Of a stretch of DNA of 64,000 bases, positions 1 through 11,900 are shown one piece after another. How positions within the stretch are numbered: position 1 is the first letter of the stretch; the number at the start of each line of letters is the position of its first letter. The position numbers and the translations under genes are program-made. This DNA comes from Plantago ovata. Its lineage: Eukaryota; Streptophyta; Magnoliopsida; Lamiales; Plantaginaceae. The stretch lies in the NCBI GenBank assembly GCA_028274465.1, contig CM051456.1:125380880-125444879 (forward strand), written 5' to 3'. The notes beneath the pieces were generated by a model. The model was not told the origin of the DNA, did no database searches, and saw nothing but the letters and a program-made list of their open reading frames with translations.

Positions 1-1075
1 ACATAGATACAAAAAGTACAGAGCATTAGGCCTTAATTCCTCAAACACCAGACATATCAGAACGACTATAGGTACCACCTTTGAACTTGATTACTCTCAT
101 TTATCAGCAATTTGTTACACATTACACTAGACTCCTCTCTGAGTCTCAGCAAAATATAAATTTCACAGACCTAAGTATCTTCTGAAAATGCAACCTTCTA
201 CAAAAGCATGAACTCCAGATTCTCATATACCATACCTTGGGACTGAACCTGGAGATTTTCCTAGCTTCCCACCCGGCTAGATGAGTCCCCTCCCTTGGCA
301 ACATGAGGTCAGATGTCATTCTTTTACATCTTTCAATATCTTCACAGTTCCATAGTTCCGTACTGACATTTCGTTAAGTTATTACAGAAGTATCTCATTC
401 TACATATAAACAAACTTGCAACCTGATCAGCCTACAGATACTGTTAGAGTGTTAGGCACTTGCACTACTTAGAAAAGCAAATTCTAGCAACTCAGTCAAG
501 ATGATAAGTAGGATGCAATTTAGATCAAAAACTACTTAGCTAAGCTTTTTATATCCAACTTGAAGAATTAACATATGCTCCAATCTTTCTGGACTCCAAA
601 TTAGCTACAAGTCTACAACAATTGGTTCCAATACTACGAACTGATTCCCTAATACCCGGCCAAAGCATACTTCCAACCAACAACATACCATTTGCTTCCC
701 ATTTGCAGCCCACAAGAGTGAATATCCCATGATATAATACAGATCAAGGGTATCAAAATGAAGTAACTGTAAACTTTAAGTGCAGAAATAAGACTACGAA
801 TGTAGCTAAAAGCCTAAAACTTGATCTTAAGCTACAATTGTACACTACTCATTTATCAACAAAGCACACCATTGTCACTACATCATCAATGAGGCCTATC
901 TAGAAACGTGCAAGTATGATCATCAATGCGGAGAGCAATCGACAACTAACTGACATATGCAGCTGGAAATTTTTTTTTTTCCATTAACAAGTAAAATGAG
1001 TCAATTACATAGATACAAAAAAAAAAAAAAAAAAAAAAAAAACAAAAGTAGAAAGCATTAGGCCTTTTTGAACTC
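1..1075. other. Non-coding spacer downstream of the plastid gene
   Basis: No exon-like open frame with splice sites or a recognisable protein is visible here. The first ~34 bases (acatagatac..., ...cattaggcctt) recur in diverged form at about 1008-1064 next to the end of the following gene. There the copies are separated by an A-run at 1017-1042, so part of this stretch looks like a duplicated 3' untranslated segment. Another homopolymer, T11, lies near 970-980. Confidence 0.4.
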
Positions 1076-1639
1076 TCATTTATCAGACAATGGCCAAACA
1101 CTAACTTTCTCTTTCTCAAACTTAAGATACAGAGCAGCAACAGCAGCCACAAAGTAAACCTGAATAAAAATAATAGACGGAGAGTGATACTTAATCACAC
1201 TCTCACCAGTAGCCAGCTCCACCAGCAACAACGCTGTCAATCCCAAAGCCGCCATGCGACCGTTCGCCCGCTCTGAATACGGACTAAAACCGAACTCCAC
1301 ATTCATCCCACCAGACTTGGGCTCCTTTAATGGCACTGGAGGGAGGAACACACCCGGCCCGGATGAAGACCCGGTCTTCTTGCCTTTCCGGGATTTCCTG
1401 ATTTCGGCTTTCTTGCCGGTTCCACTCCGGTAACGGAGGCGGACCTGGGAGAGGCGGTTCTCGAAGCTGTCGGTTTCAGGGGCTGGTTCGGCGGGTGTGG
1501 AGGTTGAGTCGTCGTCTTCTGGGGTGGCGCGAGGTGGGGCGTGGAGGTTGTGGGGAAGGGTAGGGAATGGTGAGGAAGGGAAAGTGGTGGGTGTTCGCTT
1601 GGAGAATTGTAGAGTTGTTGATGGAGGTAGAGTCGCCAT
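1076..1639 (-). CDS. LHC-like (one-helix/HLIP-type) chloroplast membrane protein
   Basis: Single-exon, 187 residues. The first ~35 residues are rich in Ser, Thr, Pro and Leu with few acids, as in plastid transit peptides. A charged middle follows, with a basic KKAEIRKSRKGKK stretch. Around residue 125 is ERANGRMAALGLTALLLVE, which matches the chlorophyll-binding motif ExxNGRxAxxG of the light-harvesting/ELIP/OHP superfamily and forms the first hydrophobic helix. A second hydrophobic segment (IIFIQVYFVAAVAALYL) follows near residues 153-170, then a short polar tail. By family knowledge such proteins sit in the thylakoid membrane and bind or handle chlorophyll under light stress; that role is inferred here. 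A CT-repeat leader precedes the ATG. The exact subfamily (OHP, SEP/LIL or an uncharacterised relative) is unsure. Confidence 0.72.
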   Translation of the reverse strand: MATLPPSTTLQFSKRTPTTFPSSPFPTLPHNLHAPPRATPEDDDSTSTPAEPAPETDSFENRLSQVRLRYRSGTGKKAEIRKSRKGKKTGSSSGPGVFLPPVPLKEPKSGGMNVEFGFSPYSERANGRMAALGLTALLLVELATGESVIKYHSPSIIFIQVYFVAAVAALYLKFEKEKVSVWPLSDK

Positions 1640-2186
1640 CTCTCTCTCTCTCTCTCTGTTTTGGGTGGTTCTCTCTGTCTGTCTCTCTGCTGCTTTTTGT
1701 CTATTTTCTCTTCTGATAATTTCTTTTTCTATTTTCTATTTCTTTTATTTATGAGGTCATGGCAAATTTAATTAATGAGATACTGTACACAATTTCACTA
1801 GTATCTACCTCTCGGTTTAAACTTTAAATTCGCGGATATAAATAATATAAATAGTTTATAAATTGATTTATTTTCAATTTCCCAGCTAACTCATTCCCTA
1901 CACATCACCCACCACCGATTCTATCCATAGTCTCGAGAGGTATTAAGGTGGATTTGTGAATTGTGATCATGATTTTTTACACCTTAGCGTCCTTAATAAC
2001 GAAATGAACCACCTTAGTATATCAATTACATTTAGGTTCATGGTCAACACGAATTGGCGCTCTAGACACTGTGCAATATTTCATTTTGTCAGCCGCCAAA
2101 CAGGTATTAATTACTGCACAGTAACTTTTATAAATTCCAATCAGTAAACAATGACAAAATTGTAATTCTCTTTCTTCTTCACAACT

Positions 2187-2335
2187 CCGATCGCCGGATT
2201 ATCTCCGGTAACCGGAGCTGTGTCCGGAATCATCCAAGCTCCCTGATCGGGCAAGCTCCAATCAAGGAGATTGTGCAGCTCCCGACAGCTCCCAGATCGG
2301 GAGCTGCAAGCAAGCTCCCGATCGAAGCTTGCCAA
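2187..2335. repeat. GC-rich array of AGCTCC/GGAGCT palindromic units
   Basis: A GC-rich island in AT-rich spacer holds many copies of the words agctcc, ggagct and gatcgg in alternating orientation, such as cagctcccagatcgggagct. It resembles the clearer array at 32310-32530 inside a Mutator-like element and has a similar pyrimidine tract (tctctttcttcttc) on its left. No matching terminal repeats were found here, so relation by descent is inferred from composition and word content only. The 100-codon open frame across it (2141-2443, minus) is probably fortuitous. Confidence 0.5.
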
Positions 2336-2939
2336 TTGTGACGACCGTGTGGGAGGTGAAGATAATGAGTGATGAACTGATGATTGAAAATTGAGAATAC
2401 GATTGTGGAGGAGAAGTTGTTTGGAATTTTGGGATTGAGTCAATTGGGGTTTTATCTTTTATGTATAAAAAAAGAATATAAATTAGTTAAATTAATTGGG
2501 GTTCATTCCCGGTAAGAGAGCTTTAGGAGTACTATACTTGTCTTATTTAGTTGTTTATGTTATTCAGAATTGTATAAATTTTAATCTACATATTAAATAT
2601 GTTTAAAAAATATATAACTATTATTAAACGTATTCTACACGTCTTGTATCCTATTTTTTTGGATTTTGCCGTTTTCACGTATCCGTTTCATATTCGTATT
2701 CGTCCCCGTATCTGTTTCCGTGCTTCTTAGACAATACCTTTTCCTTTTTATATTCGGATCTTCCCATCTATATTCCTTTCATTTTCTACTAAATTGCATA
2801 AAATTCCATCCAATTATTCAAAGTTACCATAAATACCCTAAATTATGAAATGTGCATAAAATTTTCAAAGTTTTTTAAAATATGTTACAAAAAAACCCAA
2901 CGGGAAAAATATATAAAATAAATCAATAAACAAAACAAA

Positions 2940-3413
2940 TTACAAAAACATCCACCTTACCACTCTCTTTCTTCTTCTATTTGTCATTTGGTTTGCAGGA
3001 CCTTTTTTAGAACCATGGTATTTCATAACAAAACTTTCAGTTGAATGTCCACATTTCTGTAGATTCTTCTGTTTATGGAACTCCCTACTCTTCAATGAAT
3101 TTCTTGCCAAATCCAATGTCACTGAAACATTACCAAACATCAACGAATCTCTGAAGTTTTCATAGGTGTTGGTTAAGGAGTTGAGCAACATCATAGCTTT
3201 GTCTGCATTTGTAGTCTCACCAACATTCTCCATGTGTGTTGTGATCTTGTCAAACTCTGCCAACTGCTCCAATATCGATCTTCCTTCAACCATCCTAAAA
3301 CCAAGAAACTTCTGCTTGAGATACATCATCTGTGCTGATGAGTTTCCGATATAAACTTTTCCAAGTTTATCCCAGACACCTTTTGCATCAATACACTTAG
3401 CAACCTCCCTCAC
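2940..3413 (-). mobile_element. Ty1/Copia retrotransposon gag fragment (fossil)
   Basis: The minus strand encodes a stretch typical of Copia gag (UBN2 family): VWDKLGKVYIGNSSAQ, then MMYLKQKFLGFRM, then ILEQLAEFDKI and MMLLNSLTNTYENFRDSL. No protease, integrase or reverse transcriptase follows and no flanking LTRs are visible, so this is a partial, broken copy. A basic tail follows where the zinc knuckle would be expected. Age cannot be estimated without LTRs. Confidence 0.8.
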
Positions 3414-4768
3414 TCCATCATTACCTAATGAGAGAACAAGTGTAGTACAGTAGAAACTCTATACAGTAATACTGTCGAGATCGACAAAAAAAATCTTATA
3501 AGGAATTTATTCCTAAATAGAGTTATGTATGGATTTTTTTTTTTTTTTTTAACAAAATAACATACTATATAATCCAGATGATGATAGTGTAGAAATACAA
3601 AAGTTTCATACCAAGAGGCTTTAAGCATGCTTGACAAGTTAGAGTTGTTTTGGGGTTTAACAAGAGGGTTCGCGTGAGAATGAGTTACGAAGCACATACA
3701 AGTTATTAAAAGATGTGATTGCAACTTAAAAGTTAAAGTTATGTGTGTGATACATACATATATATTTATTTATATATGCAATTTATTATTATATGGAGGT
3801 ATAATTCCTTAATGGTACTTGAAAAATTCATGGAATATCACAATGTAGTGTTTATTATTATTTATAACTGGTCTCAAGTTGGGACCGAGATATTTTATTA
3901 CTATAAGGAGTTTATTCCTTTAAAGAGTATTCTTTTAGAGAGTTTGTATATACCTTCTTCTTGACTTCCCTCTTCTTTGCATCGTCTTTAATATCCTTAA
4001 TACCTTCATCACCCAATAGGGAATCATCAGCTTCGTAACCTGATAACAAGGCTTTAATCCTCAGTAAGTACACTTCTTATATTTTCATAATATAAGTTTT
4101 AAAATTATTTTTTTCACAATAAATTATAATTAATTTGAGGTCAAACTGAACATAAAAAAAGTAAACAAAATAAAATGGGCTCTTCAAAGTTACGGGAGGA
4201 AGTACATTTTATCTTTCTTCCCCGTTGCAGGTAAACGAAAATGGTCCCTCTCTTTAACTCCTCATTAGTTTTTTTTTGACTTCTTAACTCCTCATTAGTC
4301 ATTATTTCCCTTTTCTCCCATTGCAAATAAACGAAAGTGGTGTTACCATTAATGAGGTCGCAATCGTCTTTCGGTATATATAGGTATAGGTGGTTTAATT
4401 TTTGGTTGTTTTGTATCCAAATATTTCTTATGCTTCTTTATTATTTAATTAAAAAAATAATTTCCGTTAAAAAAAAGACCACACAAAATTAATCACTTTT
4501 AACGTTAAAGTTATTGTGCAGTTTATTTGTATAAATAATATTGTCAGTTCATTTGACGCATAGTCTAAGGTGGGATGTATGTCTTGTTTCCTTCTCTTAC
4601 TCTCCTTACTAGGAACTGATTGAGTCGAATTACGATGAAAACTTACTAATTCGTCCGATTCCTTGTCATTATCTGCTTCGTACAATCACAGTTGAAACAT
4701 TATACACTGTATAAACAAAAGTATAAAAATCCCCAAATCAAACTCTGACCTAAATATCTGTAGAAACC
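3414..4768. other. AT-rich spacer between the Copia fossil and PRP17
   Basis: No convincing gene. Two short minus-strand stretches read as acidic-basic peptides with a shared YEAD start: near 3957-4045 (GYEADDSLLGDEGIKDIKDD) and near 4560-4685 (YEADNDKESDELVSF). They may be scraps of one unidentified coding sequence. The stretch also holds a MITE-like repeat (4075-4205) and the PRP17 promoter; no clear TATA box was chosen. Confidence 0.35.
4075..4205. mobile_element. MITE-like repeat, copy 1 (second copy near 38.6 kb)
   Basis: This segment shares a long stretch with 38615-38771: a tacacttctta/aagtgtac start, then ttttttcacaat(a/g)aattat, taattaatttgaggt, and aaaaaaagt(a/c)aacaaaat, ending at a gaggaagta word. 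The second copy ends in ggacggagagacgaggaagta, which recalls Stowaway termini. Borders are approximate and no target duplication was confirmed. Confidence 0.5.
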
Positions 4769-6499
4769 ATGGATCTTCTCCGAGCTTACAGCCAAGACGA
4801 AGATGAAAACCAGATTGAGGACGAGGAATCCTCGCCAATCAGAATCATTCCATCCAAATCCACAGCACCGGCTGTCGACGATACCATGCTCTCCTTGACG
4901 GCGGCTGGCCAAGCTCAATCCAACACGCACAAGCCTCTCGATCCAACTCAACATGTAGTCTCCTTCAATCCGACCTACGACCAGCTATGGACTCCGATAG
5001 TCGGTCCAGCTCACCCTTACGCCAAGGACGGGCTAGCTCAGGGCCTTCGCAATCACAAATTAGGGTTTGTGGAAGATGCTCATATTCAGCCTTTCGTTTT
5101 CGATGAGCAGTATAATACTTTTTATAAGTTTGGTTACGCTGCGGATCCGTCTCAGAGTAGTTACGTGGGTGATGTGGAAGGGTTTAAGGAGAAGGATGGG
5201 GTTTCGGTGTATAATATCCCGCAGCACGAGCAGAGGAAGAGGAAATTGGAGAAGAAGAAGGAGAGTTTGGATGATGATGATGCGATGGTGGATAAGGAGG
5301 AGGTTCAGAATCCGGCTACTGATACGTGGTTGATGAAGAATAGGGCGAGTCCGTGGGCGGGGAAGAAGGATTGGTTGCAGGGTGAGTTGACTGAGGAGCA
5401 GAAGAAGTATGCTGAAGAGCACGCGAAGAAGAAAGGGGAGAAAGAGGCGGGTGAGAAGGAGAAAGGGGAGTCATTTCAGGATAAGACTACTTTTCATGGG
5501 AAGGAGGAGAAGGATTATCAAGGGAGGTCGTGGACTGCGCCGCCTAAGGATGCGAAAGCGAGTAATGATCATTGTTATATACCGAAGAGGCTGGTGCATA
5601 CGTGGAGTGGGCATACAAAAGGGGTTTCGGCTATTAGGTTCTTCCCGGAGCATGGTCATTTGTTGTTGTCGGCTGGGATGGATAATAAGGTGAAGATTTG
5701 GGATGTGTTTAACTCGGGGAAGTGTATGAGGACTTATATGGGGCATGGGAAGGCAGTGAGGGATGTGTGGTTTAGCAATGATGGGAGTAAGTTCTTGTCT
5801 GCTGGGTATGATAAGAATATCAAGTATTGGGATACGGAGACCGGGCAAGTGATATCGACTTTCTCAACTGGGAAGATTCCGTATGTTGTGAGGCTTAATC
5901 CCGATGATGATAAGCAGAATGTGTTGTTAGCTGGGATGAGTGATAAGAAGATTGTCCAGTGGGATATTAATAGCGGGCAGATTACGCAGGAGTATGACCA
6001 GCATTTAGGTGCTGTCAATACGATTACCTTTGTAGACAATAATAGGAGATTTGTTACTTCGAGTGATGATAAGTCTCTTCGTATTTGGGAGTATGGGATT
6101 CCTGTGGTTATCAAGTATATTAGTGAGCCGCATATGCATTCTATGCCTTCTATTTCGTTGCATCCAAATTCGAATTATCTAGCCTGTCAAAGTTTGGATA
6201 ATCAGATTCTTATTTACAGTACCCGGGATAAATTTTCACTGAATAAGAAGAAGAGGTTTGCTGGGCACATTGTGGCCGGTTATGCTTGTCAGGTGAACTT
6301 TTCACCTGATGGACGGTTTGTCATGTCAGGGGATGGTGAGGGCAGGTGCTGGTTTTGGGATTGGAAGAGTTGCAAAGTGTTCAGAACACTTAAGTGTCAT
6401 GAGGGAGTTTGTATAGGCGCTGAGTGGCATCCTTTGGAGCAAAGTAAAGTTGCAACATGTGGCTGGGATGGCTTAATCAAATACTGGTATGATTTCTGA
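4769..6499 (+). CDS. PRP17: Pre-mRNA-processing factor 17 (PRP17/CDC40), WD40 protein
   Basis: Intronless, 576 residues, the usual size for plant PRP17. The start [15 protein letters not shown] is followed by the conserved PRP17 block [21 protein letters not shown] (about residues 65-85), then an acidic/basic linker rich in Lys and Glu. From about residue 275 to the C-terminus come seven WD40 repeats, for example [18 protein letters not shown]..., [31 protein letters not shown], and a closing [13 protein letters not shown]17 joins the spliceosome for the second catalytic step; the beta-propeller acts as a scaffold in the nucleus. The ATG follows an AT-rich leader and gives a complete conserved N-terminus. 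Several overlapping open frames on other frames are shadows of this GA-rich gene. The family assignment is firm; the function comes from family knowledge. Confidence 0.97.
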   Translation: MDLLRAYSQDEDENQIEDEESSPIRIIPSKSTAPAVDDTMLSLTAAGQAQSNTHKPLDPTQHVVSFNPTYDQLWTPIVGPAHPYAKDGLAQGLRNHKLGFVEDAHIQPFVFDEQYNTFYKFGYAADPSQSSYVGDVEGFKEKDGVSVYNIPQHEQRKRKLEKKKESLDDDDAMVDKEEVQNPATDTWLMKNRASPWAGKKDWLQGELTEEQKKYAEEHAKKKGEKEAGEKEKGESFQDKTTFHGKEEKDYQGRSWTAPPKDAKASNDHCYIPKRLVHTWSGHTKGVSAIRFFPEHGHLLLSAGMDNKVKIWDVFNSGKCMRTYMGHGKAVRDVWFSNDGSKFLSAGYDKNIKYWDTETGQVISTFSTGKIPYVVRLNPDDDKQNVLLAGMSDKKIVQWDINSGQITQEYDQHLGAVNTITFVDNNRRFVTSSDDKSLRIWEYGIPVVIKYISEPHMHSMPSISLHPNSNYLACQSLDNQILIYSTRDKFSLNKKKRFAGHIVAGYACQVNFSPDGRFVMSGDGEGRCWFWDWKSCKVFRTLKCHEGVCIGAEWHPLEQSKVATCGWDGLIKYWYDF

Positions 6500-8060
6500 T
6501 TCTTTTGTCATGATTATAATATTTATGCTTCTACATATTTATTAAAGAAGTTATATGCTCCTTGGGTATTTATTGCTATGTGAGATTATAGTATTCATAA
6601 AATTTTAATTTTTGTATGGGACAGATCTCTGATGACATGCGTTGTTCTGTAGTAGTATGATTTGATTGTATGAAACTGTGACCGAAAACAAGTAGTTGAC
6701 CAAAATATCATGGGTGAAACTTCTATTTGAAAGACGTTACTTGTTTGGCTGTGCTAGTTATCTTTTGTGTGTATCAATGTGTATCAAGCCAAAAACTTGA
6801 ACTTGACAACTTTAGTAACTAATCATAGATTTGTAGTAGTTCTGTATTTCCATGTCCTGCGAAGTGCAAGCTGCTATGCTGAATTTCGAATGCTTATCTA
6901 GTATGAACTTGTTTTTATTTTTGTTGTACATTGGTTCAAGTCAAATAATTTGAACAGAACACATTTGCTTGCCGTGTAATTTGATCCCGTGTTGTCATTC
7001 CAACATTGCTGCTCTGAGATGGCACCCCGAATACCTCCCAATTGGCCGCAAACTTTTCTGTTTTCAGGCTCGAGTAACCCCCCATGTTATTTGTGATTAC
7101 AACTTCGTCCTGGATCAAAGTGACGTCAGGAAATCACTTTATGCTTTTATTGCCCATCTATGAGAAAATAAATAGTATGCATGTTTCTATATGGTGCATG
7201 TTCCATTCTATGCTGAGTTCTTTGAGCTATACTGAGGCCCCAGTGATCAAATTAAATTATACTCCGTGAGTGTGTTTATGATTGTGAACGGTTCTGGTCC
7301 ATTTCTCCACTGCCAAATTTATTCTAACAGTATCCTTTTAATGCAGGGACTAAGCTACCGGACTGAACAAGGAATATGCATATCTGCTGCAGCTTGATGG
7401 TTTCGTCTCAAAAGCGACCGGAGAAATGCACTGAACATATATATACGGCCCGGGATTTCTTATAAGGTTATAAGAAATTGAGAAGAAAGCTAGGCAGAAA
7501 CCAAATCTGTGCATCTCGAGCAAATGTATTTTTCAAGTTTGCGTCTGTGTTTTTTAAACTTATTTCTGGGGACCATATTTGTAGCTTTCACGGTTTCACC
7601 CATGTTTTATTTTAACTAATTGATGTTATTGCTTCTCGAAAGCAACTCTTTTGCCTGTTCCTGTTCCTAAATGTTATGCGTTTCTGCAAATACGGAGTAC
7701 TAATTATGCTCATTATCTTAAAACCAAGAGCTTTAGAGGGTCACTTGGTTTAAAAAAAAGGGCTCACTTGGTTGAAACTTGAAACGGATAGGGTCATCAT
7801 TTGGCTGTGTGAAAATCGGTTGAAATAGATAAAGCTTTCCCCTCACTAAAACTTGGTTGTTTAACTTAGATTTGTTTTTGTAATAATCTCTTGTTTCGTA
7901 CGCCATGCCTTCTCTAGTTCATGCTAATAGTTCTAGAAATAGATAAGCTAGCTTCCCCCTCAATAAGGCATGCCTATGAAACAAAGAAAACCTAAAATAG
8001 AGTAAACTAAAATAGAGTCAGACAGAATACAGAAAAATATTAGTACAAAAAGACTAAGAT
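6500..8060. other. PRP17 3' region and spacer
   Basis: The AT-rich sequence contains no further supported exon. The 3' untranslated region of PRP17 probably occupies the first part. Short open frames (for example near 6936-7269) show no family resemblance. Confidence 0.4.
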
Positions 8061-8131
8061 GCGTTTGCCGGGAGTCGAACCCGGGTCTATTGCTTGGAAG
8101 GCAATTATCCTAACCGTTGGACTACAAACGC
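8061..8131 (-). tRNA. tRNA-Gly (anticodon UCC)
   Basis: The reverse complement folds into a 71-nt cloverleaf: a 7-bp acceptor stem (GCGTTTG/CAAACGC), a D arm with stem GTCC/GGAT, and an anticodon stem ATTGC/GCAAT around loop CTTCCAA. The anticodon is TCC, which reads GGA glycine codons. The T arm is CCGGG-TTCGACT-CCCGG, giving a good internal B box, and the A box lies over the D arm. No CCA is encoded, as expected for a nuclear gene, and no intron is present. It lies between PRP17 and the SUMO protease gene with no other tRNA nearby. Confidence 0.96.
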
Positions 8132-8932
8132 AACTGTTATAGTCGATTTCATTTTTACATATTGTTAGTTTTGTTTGTTCACTTTTGCCATGCTTCAAAT
8201 TTTCAATACCTCAGTTCTCAAGCACTACTAACAAGTCTACAAAGTTTTCTTCTATACATCTCACATGAAATGAGTTCCAGTTTCGAGTAATTCAAGGTAG
8301 TTCATAATTTCGAATAAGTTGCTCTTAGAAATAGAGTTCTAATCCCGTGTGGTGCATCCTCAGACTCGTACGAAACTAGTTCTAGCTTAAAGTAATTCAA
8401 GGCTGTGTAGAAAATGAGTTTCAATCTCTCAAGCACTTCAAGATCGTTATGATTATGCATCCATGCATGAAACTAGTTCCAGTAGTACTCCAAGACTAAT
8501 ATAGAAACTGCTATCCCATTGACAGGGAGATGGAGATAACCATATGGGCAAAGAAAACGAGGATTCAGATTAATGAACTCTCTGTATCTTGTGTATTCGG
8601 TTACATGCATTTTAGCATTTACATGACAATTACACAACAGGATACATCATCCTACCATCAGCAAAGAGTGAATGACAAGAGTTGAGCCATGTAACGTATT
8701 CACATGTCATTAAAAAGAACTATTGCAGCCACGTCTTCTTAGTTCATGGGTTTTCTGGGAATCTCCATAAATGACCCTTCAAGATCATGTAGCAAATACG
8801 ATACACAATGGCGAAGCTCTACAAACGATAGTACCCAAGTCCAGTCTGTTGGCAAACTAGCAGTTAGTGACATTTGACCCAATTTACAGTATTGTACTCC
8901 CTTCATGTGCAGGTGTCATTTTACAGCACAAG

Positions 8933-11900
8933 TTAGGAATCCGAGTTGCAGGTCCTTTCTTTTCTTGCTTTAGCGAACTCTTCTGTTAGCAAATCCTTTA
9001 TTTTCAGCCTCAAATCGGATGCTTCTTCTGGTCTAAACCATTGCCTGCCGAACTGATTAGGAATCTATGATGACATAAACACAAAAAACAACTCTTGAGA
9101 AAATTTAACAAGAAAAAAAGAAGCAACGGAACCACTTGTTTAGTTTCTGGAAAGTTGTTATGGCTTTTTCACTGAGACAACTTTCTGTGTTCGAAAAACA
9201 GTTGGGTACATATTTTAAATTGAACACAATTTTAAAAGGGGAAAAAAAACACAGAATTGTGCAAGTGACATTATGAGTTGATGCCAAATATAAGCAAAGT
9301 GGAAAGAAATACCAAATTTTTATCCTTCATTTTCAGCCTTTCAGGAGCTTCATCAAGGAAACGTTCCATGAAGAAGAGAACGAACAGACCACAATCATAT
9401 TCGTTTTTCTGTTGAGGTACCTGTTTCTCAGGGAAAATAAAAGAATAATCAAGTGTCTGCGTTGTTATAGCAAAATAGTTCTAGATGGCAATATAACTTC
9501 TCCCATGCAGAAGATATAGTAACAAGACTAATATGCATGCAGAAGATATAAAACAATGCTTAAGCCACAAATAAAGGTGAATAGTATCAGATGGAAAAGA
9601 AAAAAAAACATGGACATGCATGGTGTAGCATCAGTTTATCATGCTGGTCACTAAATATAAGAACAATGCAAGCAGCAAGAGTCCAATGATCAGTCAAATA
9701 TAGAGACATGAGATTATTTTGAGGGCAACTGAACCGACCCATTTTATTAGCATACAAAATGTTGGCAAATATGAAAGACGGATGCATCTGTAAAATTATT
9801 TTTAAAAAAAGGGGGGGGGGGGGGGAGACGAAGAAGGGGGGAGGGTATAGACGAATAAACCTTAATGTTCTTCTCTCAACATCATCAATACAACGATACC
9901 CCCAATCAGAATAAAAAAGCAGGGATGATGCACCCAGAATTTCTGGGTGCTACGCTAGTTAAATTAGGCTTGGAATGGAATGCAACAGGTTCTAGAATCT
10001 AAATAGTAGAGATGATGCACCAAAGGAGAGATGTAATAGCTCATGCCCATCCTATTCTAATGGCAATGGACAGTTTGGGTCACAACAAGAGATGCTGCAT
10101 AAGAGGCTTTGCAACAGCTTATCTATAAGTTATAGCTTAATTTAAGCTGGTTTAATTTGAAGTGTTTGAAAACCCAACTTTTACCTGGACTTCTCTCATA
10201 TTGTGAAGTTTGTAAGGATCGATTTCACCAACTTCAACTTAATTTAATCAGGGTGAAGCTGTTGCAAACACCCACTATATTTTCACTACATTTATTTAGG
10301 CCGATGGAAAAGGTATACCTCAGTAATCTCCATCGTTATTCTTCGAGATAGCTTGTCCCATAATTTCCCAGCGATTGGTGGCTCAGCTACTTTTTTTTCA
10401 GATAATTCCACTCTTCAATCAGAAAGCTGCAGCATTATACAGACTGAAAGTTAACGGTAAAGAAAATAGTTTTGATTTGAACAAGGATAACACACTTAGC
10501 AGGCAAAGCTAAATGACAACCCGATATTTTACCATGTACAATACCAGATACCTGAGATAGCATATTAAATCAGTAAGCGAAGATAAACATCCAGATAAAG
10601 GTGACCAGGGCTGGAAACAGGACCATCGCCCTTCTAAAAGATGACTATATTATACATCAAGTATAACTTAAAGTGTTACTTATTCAGTGTGTTTCCTACA
10701 AACAGATCATAGCATTATGCAGTTGGGTGCCTAATGCCAACACTTTTATTCAATCTCTACAATCACCTGAAAACACTAGCTGAGGAGTGATAAGTTGACT
10801 GAAATTCTAGAGAATCCAACAGACTTGTATGTCTAACAGGTCCATCACATAAATAGGCCGACTCTAGAACACATAGAGCAGAAGTGTAAGCACGGGTGAA
10901 AGCACACCAAGTGCAAATTTCAAACCTTTGGAAAGAGCTACAAAGTTGCAAGTATAAAATTATTCTATATTTTTTTTATATTCATATACTATATTTTAGC
11001 AAATTGGGGAATTTCTTATAAAAATAATTTTAATTCATCATAACAAGCATGTTATCTAAATGAATTAGAATATACAGGTCCCACAACGGTACTGCAGTTA
11101 TGGCACTTAGAAACTTTTTTGAATATGTAATATTAACTGGCCATGTGATTAGTGCATGTCGAAATTTTGTGTATGTAATAGAGTATTAACCAGCAGTTGA
11201 TGCAAAGAAATCCAAGTTACCACCCAAAAAATGTACTCGTATTTTTGCTTGCCACATAACCCAAGATGTAGATAAAACCAACCTCTTCACATCCTTGCAA
11301 ATTGAGTTGCTGGAGTGCACCCCTAAAGAATCCAGATGAAGAATGACAATTCCAGATTCATCTTCTTTATCTGGTATGCATATAATAACCAAGCTCCAAT
11401 GAAGACTGCAGAAGATAAAGTACCCAAAAAAGCAAAACAGAAAAAGGACATCGCAAAATGAGGCCACTAGAATAAAGACTGGAATCACGTTTATCATCAG
11501 TTTAGTGTAGATTAATATAAGATTTGCAACGAATATGACAGCACAGCGCCAGGAAGAAGGCAGGAACCAGAAACTACAAGAATGCATTGAAATGTAGAAT
11601 ATGTGGCTGTTATTCACTTGTTAATTACACAATTAGAAATTGAATTCCTACGAATTTTCCCATGAGAAGCACATACAAGATTTTGAGACTTATAGATGTA
11701 TAATTTATTAAAAGTCGGTGAGAAGGTTCTGGGCAAGTTCTGTATGGATTATGATAACAGCATATTTCTAAACAAGAAAACACACATGCTAAGACGCTTT
11801 ACGTCTATAAAACAGCCAGCTCTTTAAGATGCCTTTTTTAGTTTAACACAACAGAAAAACAACACAAGAAAACTTGTAAACTTCTACACATTTTGTTCTA

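Noticed and set aside
2141-2443. 100-codon minus-strand open frame
   Set aside because: It runs across the palindromic GC-rich array and has no family resemblance.
3440-3957. A hAT-like MITE inside or beside the Copia gag fossil
   Set aside because: cagtagaaactctatac and gagagtttgtatatac are only weakly inverted to each other and no target duplication was found.
5060-6114. Several long open frames on the minus strand and in other plus frames over PRP17
   Set aside because: They are shadows of the GA-rich PRP17 coding sequence; their peptides are low-complexity and lack any domain.
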